64,000 nt of DNA from Candidatus Latescibacterota bacterium (GTDB lineage Bacteria; Latescibacterota; UBA2968; UBA8231): contig JAJEFJ010000088.1 of NCBI GenBank assembly GCA_022820485.1, positions 1-64,000 of the forward strand. Reading direction: 5' to 3'. Positions 16,196 to 25,053 of the stretch are shown in pieces. Position numbers and translations under genes: made by a program. Each line of letters starts with the position of its first letter. The stretch's first letter is position 1. The notes beneath the pieces were generated by a model that had not been told where the DNA came from, did not search any database, and saw nothing but the letters and a program-made list of their open reading frames with translations.

Positions 16196-17191
16196 ATGAC
16201 CACTTTCACCTATGAAGACTTCGACCGCCAACTCTGGGAACGAGAACTCGAAGATTTCGTCCCCGCCACGGTTTACGACATGCACACGCACATGTGGTCT
16301 GAAGACCACCGAGGCTCTCTCACGGGCGAGCCTACCGGCCTGCGCGAGGAGATCGACTATCAGGACCACCTCGACTGGGCGGCCAAACTCTACCCAGGCC
16401 GCGCCTTCCACCTGCTGGTCTTGGGCACTCCCATGCCGGGCATGGACGCCGCCGGGCACAACGCCTGGATGGCGGCTCAACTCGCCCCAGACCCCGAATC
16501 CGCGATCAACATGATGGTCACCCCGGACATGACGCCTGAATACGTAGCAACCCAAGTCGATGAGTACGGCTTCCTCGGCCTCAAGCCCTACCGCACCTTT
16601 GCCCCAGACCCGGTCGGCGCTCGCATCTGCGACTTCCTCCCGGAATCCCTCATCGAAGTCGCCCATCACAAGAAGCTGGCCATCACCATGCACCTCGCCA
16701 AACCCACCGGCCCCGCCGACCCAGACAACCAGCGCGACTTAGCGCGCTACACCCGCGAATACCCCAACGCGCAGTGGATTTTGGCCCACTGCGCCCGCTC
16801 GTTCAATTCCTTTATGATGGAAGAGGCCATCCACTTCCTGTGCGACCTGCCCAATATATGGTACGACACCTCAGCGGTGAATGACCTGTACGCGCACTAT
16901 CTGCTGATGAAACACGAAGACCGCAAGAGAGTGATGTTCGGGTCGGACAACGTGGTCGCCGGCTGTGGGCGCGGCAAGTACATCACTTATGGCCGCGCTT
17001 GGCTGTTTTATCCTGGGAACGAAGCCGGCACGCCGCACTGCGACTCGCGGGCCACGCTCGTCATCTACGAGCAACTGCGCCAAGAGCGGCAAGTGGCCGA
17101 GATGCTGCAACTAACACCCGCAGAAATCGAAGATCACTTTTCCGGGAATGCCCAGCGATTTCTGGCGATGATGCGCGGTGGGGTTCAGTAA
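16196..17191 (+). CDS. Amidohydrolase-2 family metal-dependent hydrolase
   Basis: 331 residues, AGGAG 7-8 nt before the ATG. The TIM-barrel metal site is visible: DMHTHM (H30, H32), ITMHLAKP (~residue 165), ILAHCAR (~197) and FGSDN (~245). GLKPYRTF supplies a conserved Lys-containing strand. The family includes decarboxylases and lactone/amide hydrolases such as those of aromatic or uronate catabolism. Together with the adjacent SMP-30 lactonase and PhyH oxygenase it suggests sequential oxidation and lactone hydrolysis, but the substrate is unknown. Confidence 0.85.
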   Translation: MTTFTYEDFDRQLWERELEDFVPATVYDMHTHMWSEDHRGSLTGEPTGLREEIDYQDHLDWAAKLYPGRAFHLLVLGTPMPGMDAAGHNAWMAAQLAPDPESAINMMVTPDMTPEYVATQVDEYGFLGLKPYRTFAPDPVGARICDFLPESLIEVAHHKKLAITMHLAKPTGPADPDNQRDLARYTREYPNAQWILAHCARSFNSFMMEEAIHFLCDLPNIWYDTSAVNDLYAHYLLMKHEDRKRVMFGSDNVVAGCGRGKYITYGRAWLFYPGNEAGTPHCDSRATLVIYEQLRQERQVAEMLQLTPAEIEDHFSGNAQRFLAMMRGGVQ

Positions 17192-17342
17192 AGGATGTGT
17201 ACAACCAAAGACACTCCAGCGAACTGCCGGTCAGACGGACCTAGTCGGAATTCACGTGCCGCCTAGTACGCGACGCCCGCATGCTTTCCGCTGGCGGGAC
17301 GCCTCCATTTTTGTGTCTCGATACGGTACGGATGTCCGCTCC

Positions 17343-17582
17343 ATGCCCGTCCAAGAGTTGGGACGTCAACTTTCGCGCATCTATTTTCCCGAGACTGAGA
17401 CGAATAGGAGACTCGGCGAGTTGACTGAGGAGCTCCAGATACTGCGCCGAGAAATCGAGCAACTCAAGGAGGCTTTCAGCTAGACCACTTGGCGTTGCGG
17501 ACATGGACCAGTAATTAAGGATATAGCCGAAAAATTCCGGCGCATGAGAGACGAACCGCCCGCAGCAGAGGAGGCTGAGTAA
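17343..17582 (+). pseudogene. Small ORF interrupted by an amber codon, coupled to the next gene
   Basis: From the ATG at 17343 a frame of 46 codons (MPVQELGRQLSRIYFPETE, then a heptad-like LGELTEELQILRREIEQL) ends at TAG 17481-17483. The same frame continues to TAA at 17580-17582 with VIKDIAEKFRRMRDE, and that TAA overlaps the ATG of the 17582 gene (TAATG). This looks like an ~79-codon coiled-coil gene, translationally coupled to the following operon, now broken by one nonsense codon. Alternatively only the first 46 codons are real. Family not recognised. The rest of 17192-17342 shows nothing. Confidence 0.35.
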
Positions 17583-18436
17583 TGGCAGGTCCGAAGTACA
17601 GGATCTTCATCGTACCAGAACGTTTAGATAAGGCACTGATCGACACTATGAGCCTAGCGGTCAAGGAGATACTGCTGAGTCCACCTAACCTTCGACCAGA
17701 CTGCTTTGGTTTTCGCGGCCTCAGTAAAACTCGGTTGACCCCAGAAGGGATTGAAGGCGTCGGTATTACCGCCGAACAAGAACTAACCCTAATGAAAAAC
17801 GGCTACCTAGAGCTAAGGTGTCCTCTCAGGAGTGCCCTCTTTCAGTGGTACAAGGAAGAAGCCGGGGTGCCTGATGTAAACTGGCTGTATCCATACGCTG
17901 TCCTAGAGATGCCTCTCAGTATCCTCAAAGTCGCCAAGGCACTGTACGAAATTGCCAATATTCGCACGAACATTAGGCTAGGCCAAGAGTACCGAAACGT
18001 CGCTGGCTTTGCGCTTCCTTATGGTCATCCTCGAAGTCCGTTCTTCGGTAGAAAACTGAAGACATTCGAGGGTCAACATATAGTGAGTCGAGAAATCGTT
18101 CTCAACTCCGACTATGAGCCGAGACGAGTAGCTCGTGTGTTGGTAAAAGAAGTGTATACCCACTTTGGTTATAAAGAAAACGAAGTTCCCCAACTTGAAG
18201 ATGCAGTGGATCGCGAGTTACAAGATGGTGGACGGCGATACTGGTATGATGTCTTAGGTCGTTCGGGGTGGAGCGTAAATTATGTGAAGGAAGTAGATAA
18301 AAAAGAAAAAACCGTGCGATTCTACCAAGAAATTTACGACCAAAATGGGCAGTTGGTAGAAGTACATCAGAAGTATCCAGAAGATACCGGGCACCAACTC
18401 GTTGAAAGTAGCAATCATGGAACTCATCACATCTGA
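17582..18436 (+). CDS. Hypothetical protein, first gene of a candidate restriction-modification operon
   Basis: 284 residues, GAGGAGG upstream. No domain recognised in residues 1-205. The last ~60 residues (RRYWYDVLGRSGWSVNYVK, then EIYDQNGQLVEVHQKYPEDTG) resemble a small free-standing protein that, as I recall, is often encoded just before the small helical protein resembling the N-terminus of the next gene. Here both seem fused to other domains. Overlaps the next gene by 20 nt, and belongs to the same transcript as the methyltransferase. A defence accessory or specificity role is inference from position only. Confidence 0.7.
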   Translation: MAGPKYRIFIVPERLDKALIDTMSLAVKEILLSPPNLRPDCFGFRGLSKTRLTPEGIEGVGITAEQELTLMKNGYLELRCPLRSALFQWYKEEAGVPDVNWLYPYAVLEMPLSILKVAKALYEIANIRTNIRLGQEYRNVAGFALPYGHPRSPFFGRKLKTFEGQHIVSREIVLNSDYEPRRVARVLVKEVYTHFGYKENEVPQLEDAVDRELQDGGRRYWYDVLGRSGWSVNYVKEVDKKEKTVRFYQEIYDQNGQLVEVHQKYPEDTGHQLVESSNHGTHHI

Positions 18437-19154
18437 AGTGCTCACAGATAGAATAAGGACATATCTACAACACCAAGTGTCCCTCGAAGAGCTAGTAGAA
18501 TGGGCTGAGAATGCAATGATGGATGGCACATTTGAGGAAACGGAGGACTACGCGCTTCGCGATATTACGGGTCGCTTGGGCGTTGCAGACGTAAAGGCGT
18601 TCCGTTTGAGCGAGGATGATTTCGAGCAGTTTCTTGCTCAGTTGGAGCATACAGGACGGAAGGAGAACGGGAACGTGGCTACTGCCAATGGTTTGCTAAA
18701 ATGGGATATTCTTCAGATAGCGGACGCACTGAAAATTCCGCAAGACGATGTGCGTGATTACTTCACCGCTGGACGCCGAGTATCCTTTCTGCTAGAACGG
18801 CGCATAGCCTACGAGGTGCTCAATGGATCGCTAGCCGGTAGCGAAGGGTCAGGCTATGATGTACTGGATTCCGATGGCCGCAAATGGGAAGTCCGCAGCG
18901 TATCCAAAAGAGGTATCTATTTTTGTCCCAGTTATATGGTCCGATCAGGAAGGCATTTTGAAGAGGATGGTTTTCTGCAGAAATTAGACGAAATCGCAGG
19001 CTATATCGTATCGGACATCGAATCTTTCCCCTCCGTACCGTACTGGCAGATTCCGGCGAATACGGTACGCGCTTGGTGGCGTCAGGGCCAACTTGGAAAA
19101 TCGTCGAAGATAAGCCGTGCCAAGGCACTCTCCTTACTCAGAAGTTTATCGTGA
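18417..19154 (+). CDS. Candidate restriction endonuclease (helical domain + PD-(D/E)XK-like region)
   Basis: 245 residues from the ATG at 18417 (a TTG at 18402 is possible). Residues 1-75 form an all-helical domain (SLEELVEWAENAMM, RDITGRLGVADVKAF). Residues ~115-245 contain RRVSFLLERRIAYEVLNGS and GYDVLDSDGRKWEVRSVSKRG, where D148 and E158-x-R160 fit a degenerate PD-(D/E)XK active site, and a C-terminal basic tail. Its stop overlaps the GTG start of the methyltransferase (GTGA), typical of a type II restriction-modification pair. The nuclease call is inference: the motif has Arg where Lys is expected. Confidence 0.55.
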   Translation: MELITSEVLTDRIRTYLQHQVSLEELVEWAENAMMDGTFEETEDYALRDITGRLGVADVKAFRLSEDDFEQFLAQLEHTGRKENGNVATANGLLKWDILQIADALKIPQDDVRDYFTAGRRVSFLLERRIAYEVLNGSLAGSEGSGYDVLDSDGRKWEVRSVSKRGIYFCPSYMVRSGRHFEEDGFLQKLDEIAGYIVSDIESFPSVPYWQIPANTVRAWWRQGQLGKSSKISRAKALSLLRSLS

Positions 19155-20410
19155 CTACACCTCAACTCGAATTATTTCCCCCTAAGCCTCCACAACGACC
19201 CCTAAACGCCAAGGAATTCGCCGCCGAAATCCAAGCCTTTGCGGATTTTGGCAAAGAGACGCAAATCCTCGACTTTCCCGATCCGGCCGTTTCCATTCCG
19301 GTGTACGTCAACGAGTTTTGGACCGCCAAGCAGCGCGCCGCCCACTCGCTCCACGAGGTCTCCTATCGCGCCTGTTTCAAGCCGCAATTACCGAGGTTTT
19401 TTATTAGTCGCCTGACACAACCCGGCGACGCAGTGTACGACCCATTCATGGGGCGCGGCACCACCGTCCTCGAAGCGGCGCTGTTGGGCCGCCGCCCCAT
19501 CGGCTGCGACATAAATCCCCTCAGCGAGCGCCTAGTCCGCCCTCGCCTAGATCCACCCGCATGGAACGAGGTAGAAACGCGCTTGACGGCGCTGGACCTC
19601 AATAAATCGAGCGAGGTCTGGGACGATCTCCTTGTTTTTTATCACCCTAGTACTCTCCGCCAAATCGTCAACCTGCGCTCTTATCTCCTCACACGCCTCC
19701 AAGAAGGGCCACTCGATCGCGTCGATGCGTGGATTCAGATGGTGGCGACCAACCGCCTGACCGGGCACTCGCCGGGATTTTTCTCCGTATATACGCTGCC
19801 GCCCAATCAGGCGGTGTCCATCGAGTCGCAAAAACGCATCAATCAAAAACGCGCTCAAGTGCCGCCTGAACGCGACATAAAAGCCATCATCCTCCGCAAG
19901 ACGAAATCCTTACTGAGCAAGCTACAAGCACGCGATCTAAAAACGCTGACGGCGAATACCCCCCTGCTCGTAACCGGCTCGTCTGACAATACTCCTGCCA
20001 TCGTCAGCGAATCCATCCAACTCGCCGTTACCTCGCCGCCCTTTTTGGACATCGTCAACTACCAAGCAGACAACTGGCTGCGCTGCTGGTTTAACGGCAT
20101 CGACGCCAAGGCGGTGGCTATATGGCAATTGAAAAAACCAGCCGACTGGCAAGCAGCAATGACCCGCACCTTCCGAGAGTTGCACCGGGTCCTCGCAAGC
20201 GGGGGCTTTGTTGCCTTTGAGGTAGGCGAGGTCCGCAATGGCAAAATCCTCCTCGAAACCCTCGTCGTGCCCGCGGCCACAGAGGCTGGCCTCAAGCCGC
20301 TGATGGTCTTGGTCAACGATCAAATGTTCACCAAGACCGCAAACTGCTGGGGCGTGGACAACCGCACAAAAGGCACCAACACCAATCGGATCGTCCTGAT
20401 CGGCAAGTAG
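19151..20410 (+). CDS. DNA (N4-cytosine or N6-adenine) methyltransferase
   Basis: 419 residues from the GTG at 19151, which overlaps the previous stop; the frame is open further upstream but that part lies inside the preceding gene. The SAM-binding motif I is DPFMGRGTT (97-105) with a following GCDINPLS, and the catalytic motif IV is TSPPF (294-298), a form of (D/N/S)PP(Y/F). About 190 residues, which could hold the target-recognition region, separate them. The serine-type motif IV leans to N4-cytosine methylation. It is the modification half of the operon beginning at 17582. Confidence 0.85.
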   Translation: MTTPQLELFPPKPPQRPLNAKEFAAEIQAFADFGKETQILDFPDPAVSIPVYVNEFWTAKQRAAHSLHEVSYRACFKPQLPRFFISRLTQPGDAVYDPFMGRGTTVLEAALLGRRPIGCDINPLSERLVRPRLDPPAWNEVETRLTALDLNKSSEVWDDLLVFYHPSTLRQIVNLRSYLLTRLQEGPLDRVDAWIQMVATNRLTGHSPGFFSVYTLPPNQAVSIESQKRINQKRAQVPPERDIKAIILRKTKSLLSKLQARDLKTLTANTPLLVTGSSDNTPAIVSESIQLAVTSPPFLDIVNYQADNWLRCWFNGIDAKAVAIWQLKKPADWQAAMTRTFRELHRVLASGGFVAFEVGEVRNGKILLETLVVPAATEAGLKPLMVLVNDQMFTKTANCWGVDNRTKGTNTNRIVLIGK

Positions 20411-20458
20411 GGGGCGGTTTGCAAACCGCCCCCCACGCAATTGACACTGTTCAATTGC
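20411..20458 (+). terminator. Two hairpins after the methyltransferase gene
   Basis: A perfect 22-nt palindrome (GGGGCGGTTTG and its complement, 20411-20432) starts at the base after the stop codon, followed by an 8-bp stem (GCAATTGA / TCAATTGC, 20437-20458). There is no T tract, so they may be terminators of a non-canonical kind or an operator for the next gene. Confidence 0.45.
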
Positions 20459-20510
20459 CCCTCGTGCTTTAGTTCTGTAGTGCACAACCGTTCAGTCTTT
20501 GAGGGGGAAT

Positions 20511-22070
20511 ATGAACTCTGTAGCAAATGTTTTACTAGCTCTGTGCCTGTTGTACCCGGCCCTGACCTTTGGCGACGAACGCCCTGACCTCCAGCAGATA
20601 CAAGATGTAGTACAGCGCTTCTACGAGGCGTGGAACCAGCAGGACTTCGTCGTCGCCGAAGATCTGATCGGCGAGAGCGTCGTCGAGCTCGACATGCGCA
20701 GTCGCCAAGAGCCGCAGACCTGGCTTTTGCGCAAGGTGCAGTCCCGCGAGGAGTTCCTCGACGGAATCGTCGTCGAGTGGACCGGCGGCGACGCTTGGGA
20801 CTACGACCCGGAAATCCACCAGTACATCAAGAAGGCCGAGTTTTTCGACATCCTCCTGTGGGGCGACCGGGCGATGGCCATCACGCAGGAGCACTTGGTG
20901 GGAGTGTCCGGCCCCGTCGGCGACAAGCAATACAACGCCTATTTGCTCGACCGAGCGGACGACGGCTGGAAGATCGCCGGCGTCCTCCACCAAGTACCTG
21001 CCGAGGAATACAAGACAGTCTCAGTCGAGCCACGCGGCGAGCAGCTTCGCGTCCGCATCTTCGTCGATGGCGGCGACGAGGTATTTGCAGATGACGAGGG
21101 CCTGTGGGTCGAGCACCGCTACGGCACCCTGCCCGGGCGGCACGAGGACGGCGACGGCTTTTCGCCCATCGAGGTCAATGGGATGCGCTGGCAACCCATC
21201 TGGCAGGGCGACAGGACCCGCAAGGTGTATTTTGCCGACAGGGTCGCATGGCCTTCCGACGCGCAGTACCACCTAGTCAAACACGAGGCGCGCGATATCG
21301 CGCAGTTAGAGAGAGAACCCCAAGCGCCCGGCGACACCCTCAGCATCGTCTTCGCCGACGAAGACAGCGGAGCCGACTGGTACGACGTGGAGGTGCGCTG
21401 GGGAGACGAGGCAGCCGACCCCGGCGTAGGGCTACCCGAGCCAAACCCACCCGGCCGCGAGGACCTGCTCCTTGAAGTCCTATTCGACGGCGAGATCCGC
21501 GACACCAGCCCGCATCAGCGCCCGCTCAAAAACGTCAGCGTAGTGTTCGCCGAGGACCGCGCCGGCGACAAAGACGGTGCCGGTTATTTTGACGGCAAGG
21601 CCGTCGTCGATATCGAAGGCTTTTTGCTCGATGGCCCCTTCAGCGTCTCAATTTGGGCCAAGTACGACGAAATCGAAACGCGCCCTTACTGGTGGAACAA
21701 TTGCATCTGGGCGCAGGACAACGGCGGCGGAGTGCGCGTGTTCCAACTCAGTACCCGAGGACGGCGAGTCACTTGGCACCGGATGCGCGACGACGACCTC
21801 CACGCCAAGCTCCTTTTGCACCAAGGGCACTGGTACCATTTCGCAGCCGTCTTCGACGGAGATTACCACCGGCTCTTCGTCAATGGCGTGTTGCAGGAGC
21901 AGAAGCAAAGCGCGGTCAAAACCTCGCCCGATCAGCCCATCTACATTGGTGCGAAAAACCTCGACGAGACGGACTTCTTCTTCACCGGGACCTTAGACGA
22001 CGCGCGGCTCTACGACCGCGTGCTGACAACCGCGGAAATCAGTGCCCTCTATCAGGGCTTGGCCGAATGA
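20511..22070 (+). CDS. Exported protein with SnoaL/NTF2-like and LamG-like domains
   Basis: 519 residues; ATG 20511 has GAGGGGG 4-7 nt upstream. Signal peptide ~1-21 (VLLALCLLYPALTFG). Residues ~25-155 (DVVQRFYEAWNQQDFVVAED ... DGWKIAGVLHQ) are a cone-shaped NTF2/SnoaL-like domain of the DUF4440 type. Residues ~320-519 are a concanavalin-like LamG domain (GAGYFDGKAVVDIEGF, FSVSIWAKYD, WYHFAAVFDGDYHRLFVNG, GTLDDARLYDRVLT). It probably binds and processes or scavenges a carbohydrate or aromatic product in the periplasm. Its stop overlaps the start of the PQQ dehydrogenase (ATGA). Confidence 0.75.
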   Translation: MNSVANVLLALCLLYPALTFGDERPDLQQIQDVVQRFYEAWNQQDFVVAEDLIGESVVELDMRSRQEPQTWLLRKVQSREEFLDGIVVEWTGGDAWDYDPEIHQYIKKAEFFDILLWGDRAMAITQEHLVGVSGPVGDKQYNAYLLDRADDGWKIAGVLHQVPAEEYKTVSVEPRGEQLRVRIFVDGGDEVFADDEGLWVEHRYGTLPGRHEDGDGFSPIEVNGMRWQPIWQGDRTRKVYFADRVAWPSDAQYHLVKHEARDIAQLEREPQAPGDTLSIVFADEDSGADWYDVEVRWGDEAADPGVGLPEPNPPGREDLLLEVLFDGEIRDTSPHQRPLKNVSVVFAEDRAGDKDGAGYFDGKAVVDIEGFLLDGPFSVSIWAKYDEIETRPYWWNNCIWAQDNGGGVRVFQLSTRGRRVTWHRMRDDDLHAKLLLHQGHWYHFAAVFDGDYHRLFVNGVLQEQKQSAVKTSPDQPIYIGAKNLDETDFFFTGTLDDARLYDRVLTTAEISALYQGLAE

Positions 22071-24007
22071 ACTTTACAGCGAGAAAGACCCAACCCATGT
22101 ACCAGACACGATTATTCGTCGGCGCGTTGCTGATCCTTGCCGCCGGAGCAACTCGAGGCGAGGAATGGCCCTATTACGCGGCCGACGCCCAGAGCAGCAA
22201 ATACGCGCCCCTATCGCAGATTGACGGCGATAACTTCGCCCGCTTACAGGAAGTTTGGCGCTTCACAGTCCCGGATAGTTCAATCGCCGTGGCCGAGGAT
22301 ATCTGGACCCGGTCGAACAAGGGCACTCCGCTGGTCGTTGACGGCGTGCTCTACTATGGGTCGCCGTTCAACATCCTCAGCGCCATTGACCCGAAAAGCG
22401 GCGAGGAACTGTGGACCTTTGATCCGCAGTCGTGGAAGGATCGGGGCGATTTCTGGGGCTTTGCACGCGGCATCGCCTACTGGGAAAGCGGCGACAAGAA
22501 GCGCATCTTCTACGGCACGGCTTCCGACCGCCTCTACTCAATCGACATCGAGACCGGCCAGCCCGACCCAGAGTTCGGCGAGGGCGGCTTCGTCGATCTA
22601 GGCAAGGGGCTGCGCCGCCGAATCGACCGCAGCCGCTACTGCATCACCGCACCACCGATCATCTGCCGCGACGTAGTGGTGGTGGGTTCGGGCATTACCG
22701 ACTGGCACGACCGGCCTCCCGCCAAATACTCCACCCCCGGCGACGTGCGCGGCTTCGACGCCCACACCGGCGAACAGGTTTGGACCTTCCAGACGGTGCC
22801 GCAGGAGGGCGAGTACGGCAACGACACTTGGGAAAACGACGCCTATCAGACTTATGGCCAAGCTAATGTGTGGGCCGCGATGAGCGCCGACGACGAGTTG
22901 GGCTACGTGTACCTGCCCGTCAGCAGCACCACCCACAACCACTACGGCGGCGAGCGCCCCGGTGCCAACCTCTTCAGCCAAACGCTGGTCTGCCTAAAGG
23001 CGACAACCGGCGAGCGCGTCTGGCACTACCAGTTCATCCACCACGGCCTGTGGAACTACGACCCGCCAGCACCGCCGGTACTGGCCGATATCAAAGTCGC
23101 AGGCAAAGCGATCAAGGCCCTAGCTTTGGTGAGCAAACAGGCCTTCTGCTACGTATTAGACCGCACGACCGGCGAGCCAGTCTGGCCGATCGACGAGCGC
23201 GAGGTGCCCCAGTCGAAAACCCCAGGCGAGCAAAGCTGGCCGACCCAACCCTTCCCCAGCAAACCCGCGCCCTACGACCGCCAGGGGCTACAGGAAGACG
23301 ACCTGATTGACTTTACGCCCGAGCTGCGAGAAAAGGCGTTGGCGATCCTGCAAAAATACGAGCACGGCCCGCTATTCACCCCACCCAGCGAAAAGGGCAC
23401 GCTGGTATTGCCCGGAGGCTTGGGCGGCTCGGATTGGAGCGGCGCGGCGCTGGTGCCAAAAAAGAACGTGCTCTACGTACCTTCGCGCACCCGTCCCGAC
23501 ATCGTGCGGCTGGAAAAGGTGGAGGGCCTGCGCACCTTTTCGGACTACGCCTTTTTCAAGGACGACTCCGAATACGTCGATGGCCTACCGCTGACTAAGC
23601 CCCCCTACGGCCGGATCACTGCCATCGACCTAGACACCGGCGAGCACGTTTGGATGAGTCCAGTAGGCCAAGGACCCGTCAACCACAGAGCCTTGCGCGA
23701 CCTCGACCTGCCCGCTATGGGCTGGTTCCACTACAACTTTATACTCGCCACCGAGACTGTGCTAGTAGTGGTCTCGCAACAGCCCGATTGGTGGGCCGAC
23801 CTCAGCGACTATAACTTCGTCGAACAAGGCCCCTATCTGCGCGCCTTCGATTTAGATACGGGCGTAGTGCTGGCCGAGATGGAATTCCCCGGCAACCCCA
23901 ACGGCAGTCCCATCAGCTATATGTCTAACGGGCGTCAGTATATCGTATTCCCAATCAATAGCGACGACTGGGTGCCGCAGCTTTTGGCGCTGGCATTGCC
24001 GGAGTGA
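22067..24007 (+). CDS. PQQ-dependent (quinoprotein) dehydrogenase
   Basis: 646 residues from the ATG at 22067 that overlaps the upstream stop; a second ATG at 22097 directly precedes the signal peptide (YQTRLFVGALLILAAGATRG) and may be the true start. Eight-bladed propeller repeats with tryptophan docking motifs are visible (DPKSGEELWTFDPQ, DAHTGEQVWTFQ, KATTGERVWHYQFIHHGLWN, DLDTGEHVW). The length and HHGLWNYDPPAPP motif match the glucose/alcohol quinoprotein group. It would oxidise a sugar or alcohol in the periplasm and pass electrons to the respiratory chain. Followed at 4 nt by a convergent Gfo/Idh/MocA gene. Confidence 0.88.
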   Translation: MNFTARKTQPMYQTRLFVGALLILAAGATRGEEWPYYAADAQSSKYAPLSQIDGDNFARLQEVWRFTVPDSSIAVAEDIWTRSNKGTPLVVDGVLYYGSPFNILSAIDPKSGEELWTFDPQSWKDRGDFWGFARGIAYWESGDKKRIFYGTASDRLYSIDIETGQPDPEFGEGGFVDLGKGLRRRIDRSRYCITAPPIICRDVVVVGSGITDWHDRPPAKYSTPGDVRGFDAHTGEQVWTFQTVPQEGEYGNDTWENDAYQTYGQANVWAAMSADDELGYVYLPVSSTTHNHYGGERPGANLFSQTLVCLKATTGERVWHYQFIHHGLWNYDPPAPPVLADIKVAGKAIKALALVSKQAFCYVLDRTTGEPVWPIDEREVPQSKTPGEQSWPTQPFPSKPAPYDRQGLQEDDLIDFTPELREKALAILQKYEHGPLFTPPSEKGTLVLPGGLGGSDWSGAALVPKKNVLYVPSRTRPDIVRLEKVEGLRTFSDYAFFKDDSEYVDGLPLTKPPYGRITAIDLDTGEHVWMSPVGQGPVNHRALRDLDLPAMGWFHYNFILATETVLVVVSQQPDWWADLSDYNFVEQGPYLRAFDLDTGVVLAEMEFPGNPNGSPISYMSNGRQYIVFPINSDDWVPQLLALALPE

Positions 24008-24010
24008 AGG

Positions 24011-25039
24011 TCACCCCCTCGGCAGCGGCAGTTCCACCTTCGCACTCCCCGCAGCCTGCGACCGCAGCGCAGCTACCATAATCTCCAGCACGTGGCGGCC
24101 GCGCACCGCCGGTGACGAGCTAACTGCCTCGCCCTGTATCGCCTGCGCCAGTTCCTGCACGGCCGGAATCAAGTTTGCACCAAACGGACTGGCATATCCA
24201 CGGCCCGGCGGCGGCGACACCACCTCGGGCGTCCCCTCAGCGGTGTCGGTCTTCCAAGCCATGCACTGCTGATCGGTCACCCAGAAGCGACCATCCGTGC
24301 CCTGTAGGTCCAACTCAAACATCTGCGGCGTCCGCTTGGCGCAATTGATCAGCCCGCGCACCCCATTGGCAAACTCCACGATGATCGTCGATCCGGGATC
24401 GAATTGTGGATCCCTGCCGCCCCGGCCATCGTACACCGGGCCGTAGTCTTCAAACCCGCGCTCGTGTGCGGCGATCACCCACACCGGCTCGGCGTCTGCA
24501 AAAAAGCACACCGCATCCACCAAGTGCGTTCCATTGCGAAAGAGCATGGCGCGCCGACCGCCTAAGTGGGCCACAATCCTCGTCAAACTGCCGATCTCGC
24601 CGCTGCGGATGACCGTGCGCACGGCCTGATAGGACGGCAGCCAACTGCGCGTGTGATCAACCGACAACACCGCGTTGTGGCGGTCGAGCGCGGCGATGAT
24701 GCGATCGGCATCCTCCGCCGTGGTCGCCAGCGGCTTCTCGCAGAAAATGCCGCGCACGCCCGCGGCCACCGCATCGCAGACCGGATCGGCGTGGAGGTGA
24801 TCCGGCGTGGCCACGCTCACCACGTCGAGGCGCTCCTGCGCCAACATCTCGCGGTAATCCGCGTATTCGGCGACGGATCCTCGCTCGATATCGGCCCGCT
24901 CGTAAAAGCGCGCCAACACCTCTGGATTTATGTCGCAGACCGCCACGAATTCGTATTCCGGGGCGCGGGCGTATGCGTATCCATGGCCCCCACCCACACC
25001 AGCGCCAATAACGGCCGCGCGCAACTTGCCTTCAGCCAT
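24011..25039 (-). CDS. Gfo/Idh/MocA family oxidoreductase
   Basis: 342 residues, AAAGGAA before the ATG. Rossmann motif AAVIGAGVGGGHGYAYA at residues 8-24 for NAD(P), then the conserved GIFCEKPLATT (Lys of the EKP motif) and a C-terminal beta-sheet dimer/substrate domain with GGRRAMLFRNGTHLVDA. Such enzymes oxidise or reduce sugars, inositols and related compounds. It lies 14 nt downstream of the TIM-barrel isomerase (25054-25878), a common operon pair for carbohydrate derivative catabolism. Paralogous to 62633-63619 (same RAMLFRNGTH motif). Confidence 0.9.
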   Translation of the reverse strand: MAEGKLRAAVIGAGVGGGHGYAYARAPEYEFVAVCDINPEVLARFYERADIERGSVAEYADYREMLAQERLDVVSVATPDHLHADPVCDAVAAGVRGIFCEKPLATTAEDADRIIAALDRHNAVLSVDHTRSWLPSYQAVRTVIRSGEIGSLTRIVAHLGGRRAMLFRNGTHLVDAVCFFADAEPVWVIAAHERGFEDYGPVYDGRGGRDPQFDPGSTIIVEFANGVRGLINCAKRTPQMFELDLQGTDGRFWVTDQQCMAWKTDTAEGTPEVVSPPPGRGYASPFGANLIPAVQELAQAIQGEAVSSSPAVRGRHVLEIMVAALRSQAAGSAKVELPLPRG

Positions 25040-25053
25040 AGCTCATTCCTTTC

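Noticed and set aside
21653-22066. N-terminal extension of the PQQ dehydrogenase frame
   Set aside because: This part lies inside the LamG-domain gene, is Arg-rich shadow sequence, and the signal peptide begins after 22067/22097.
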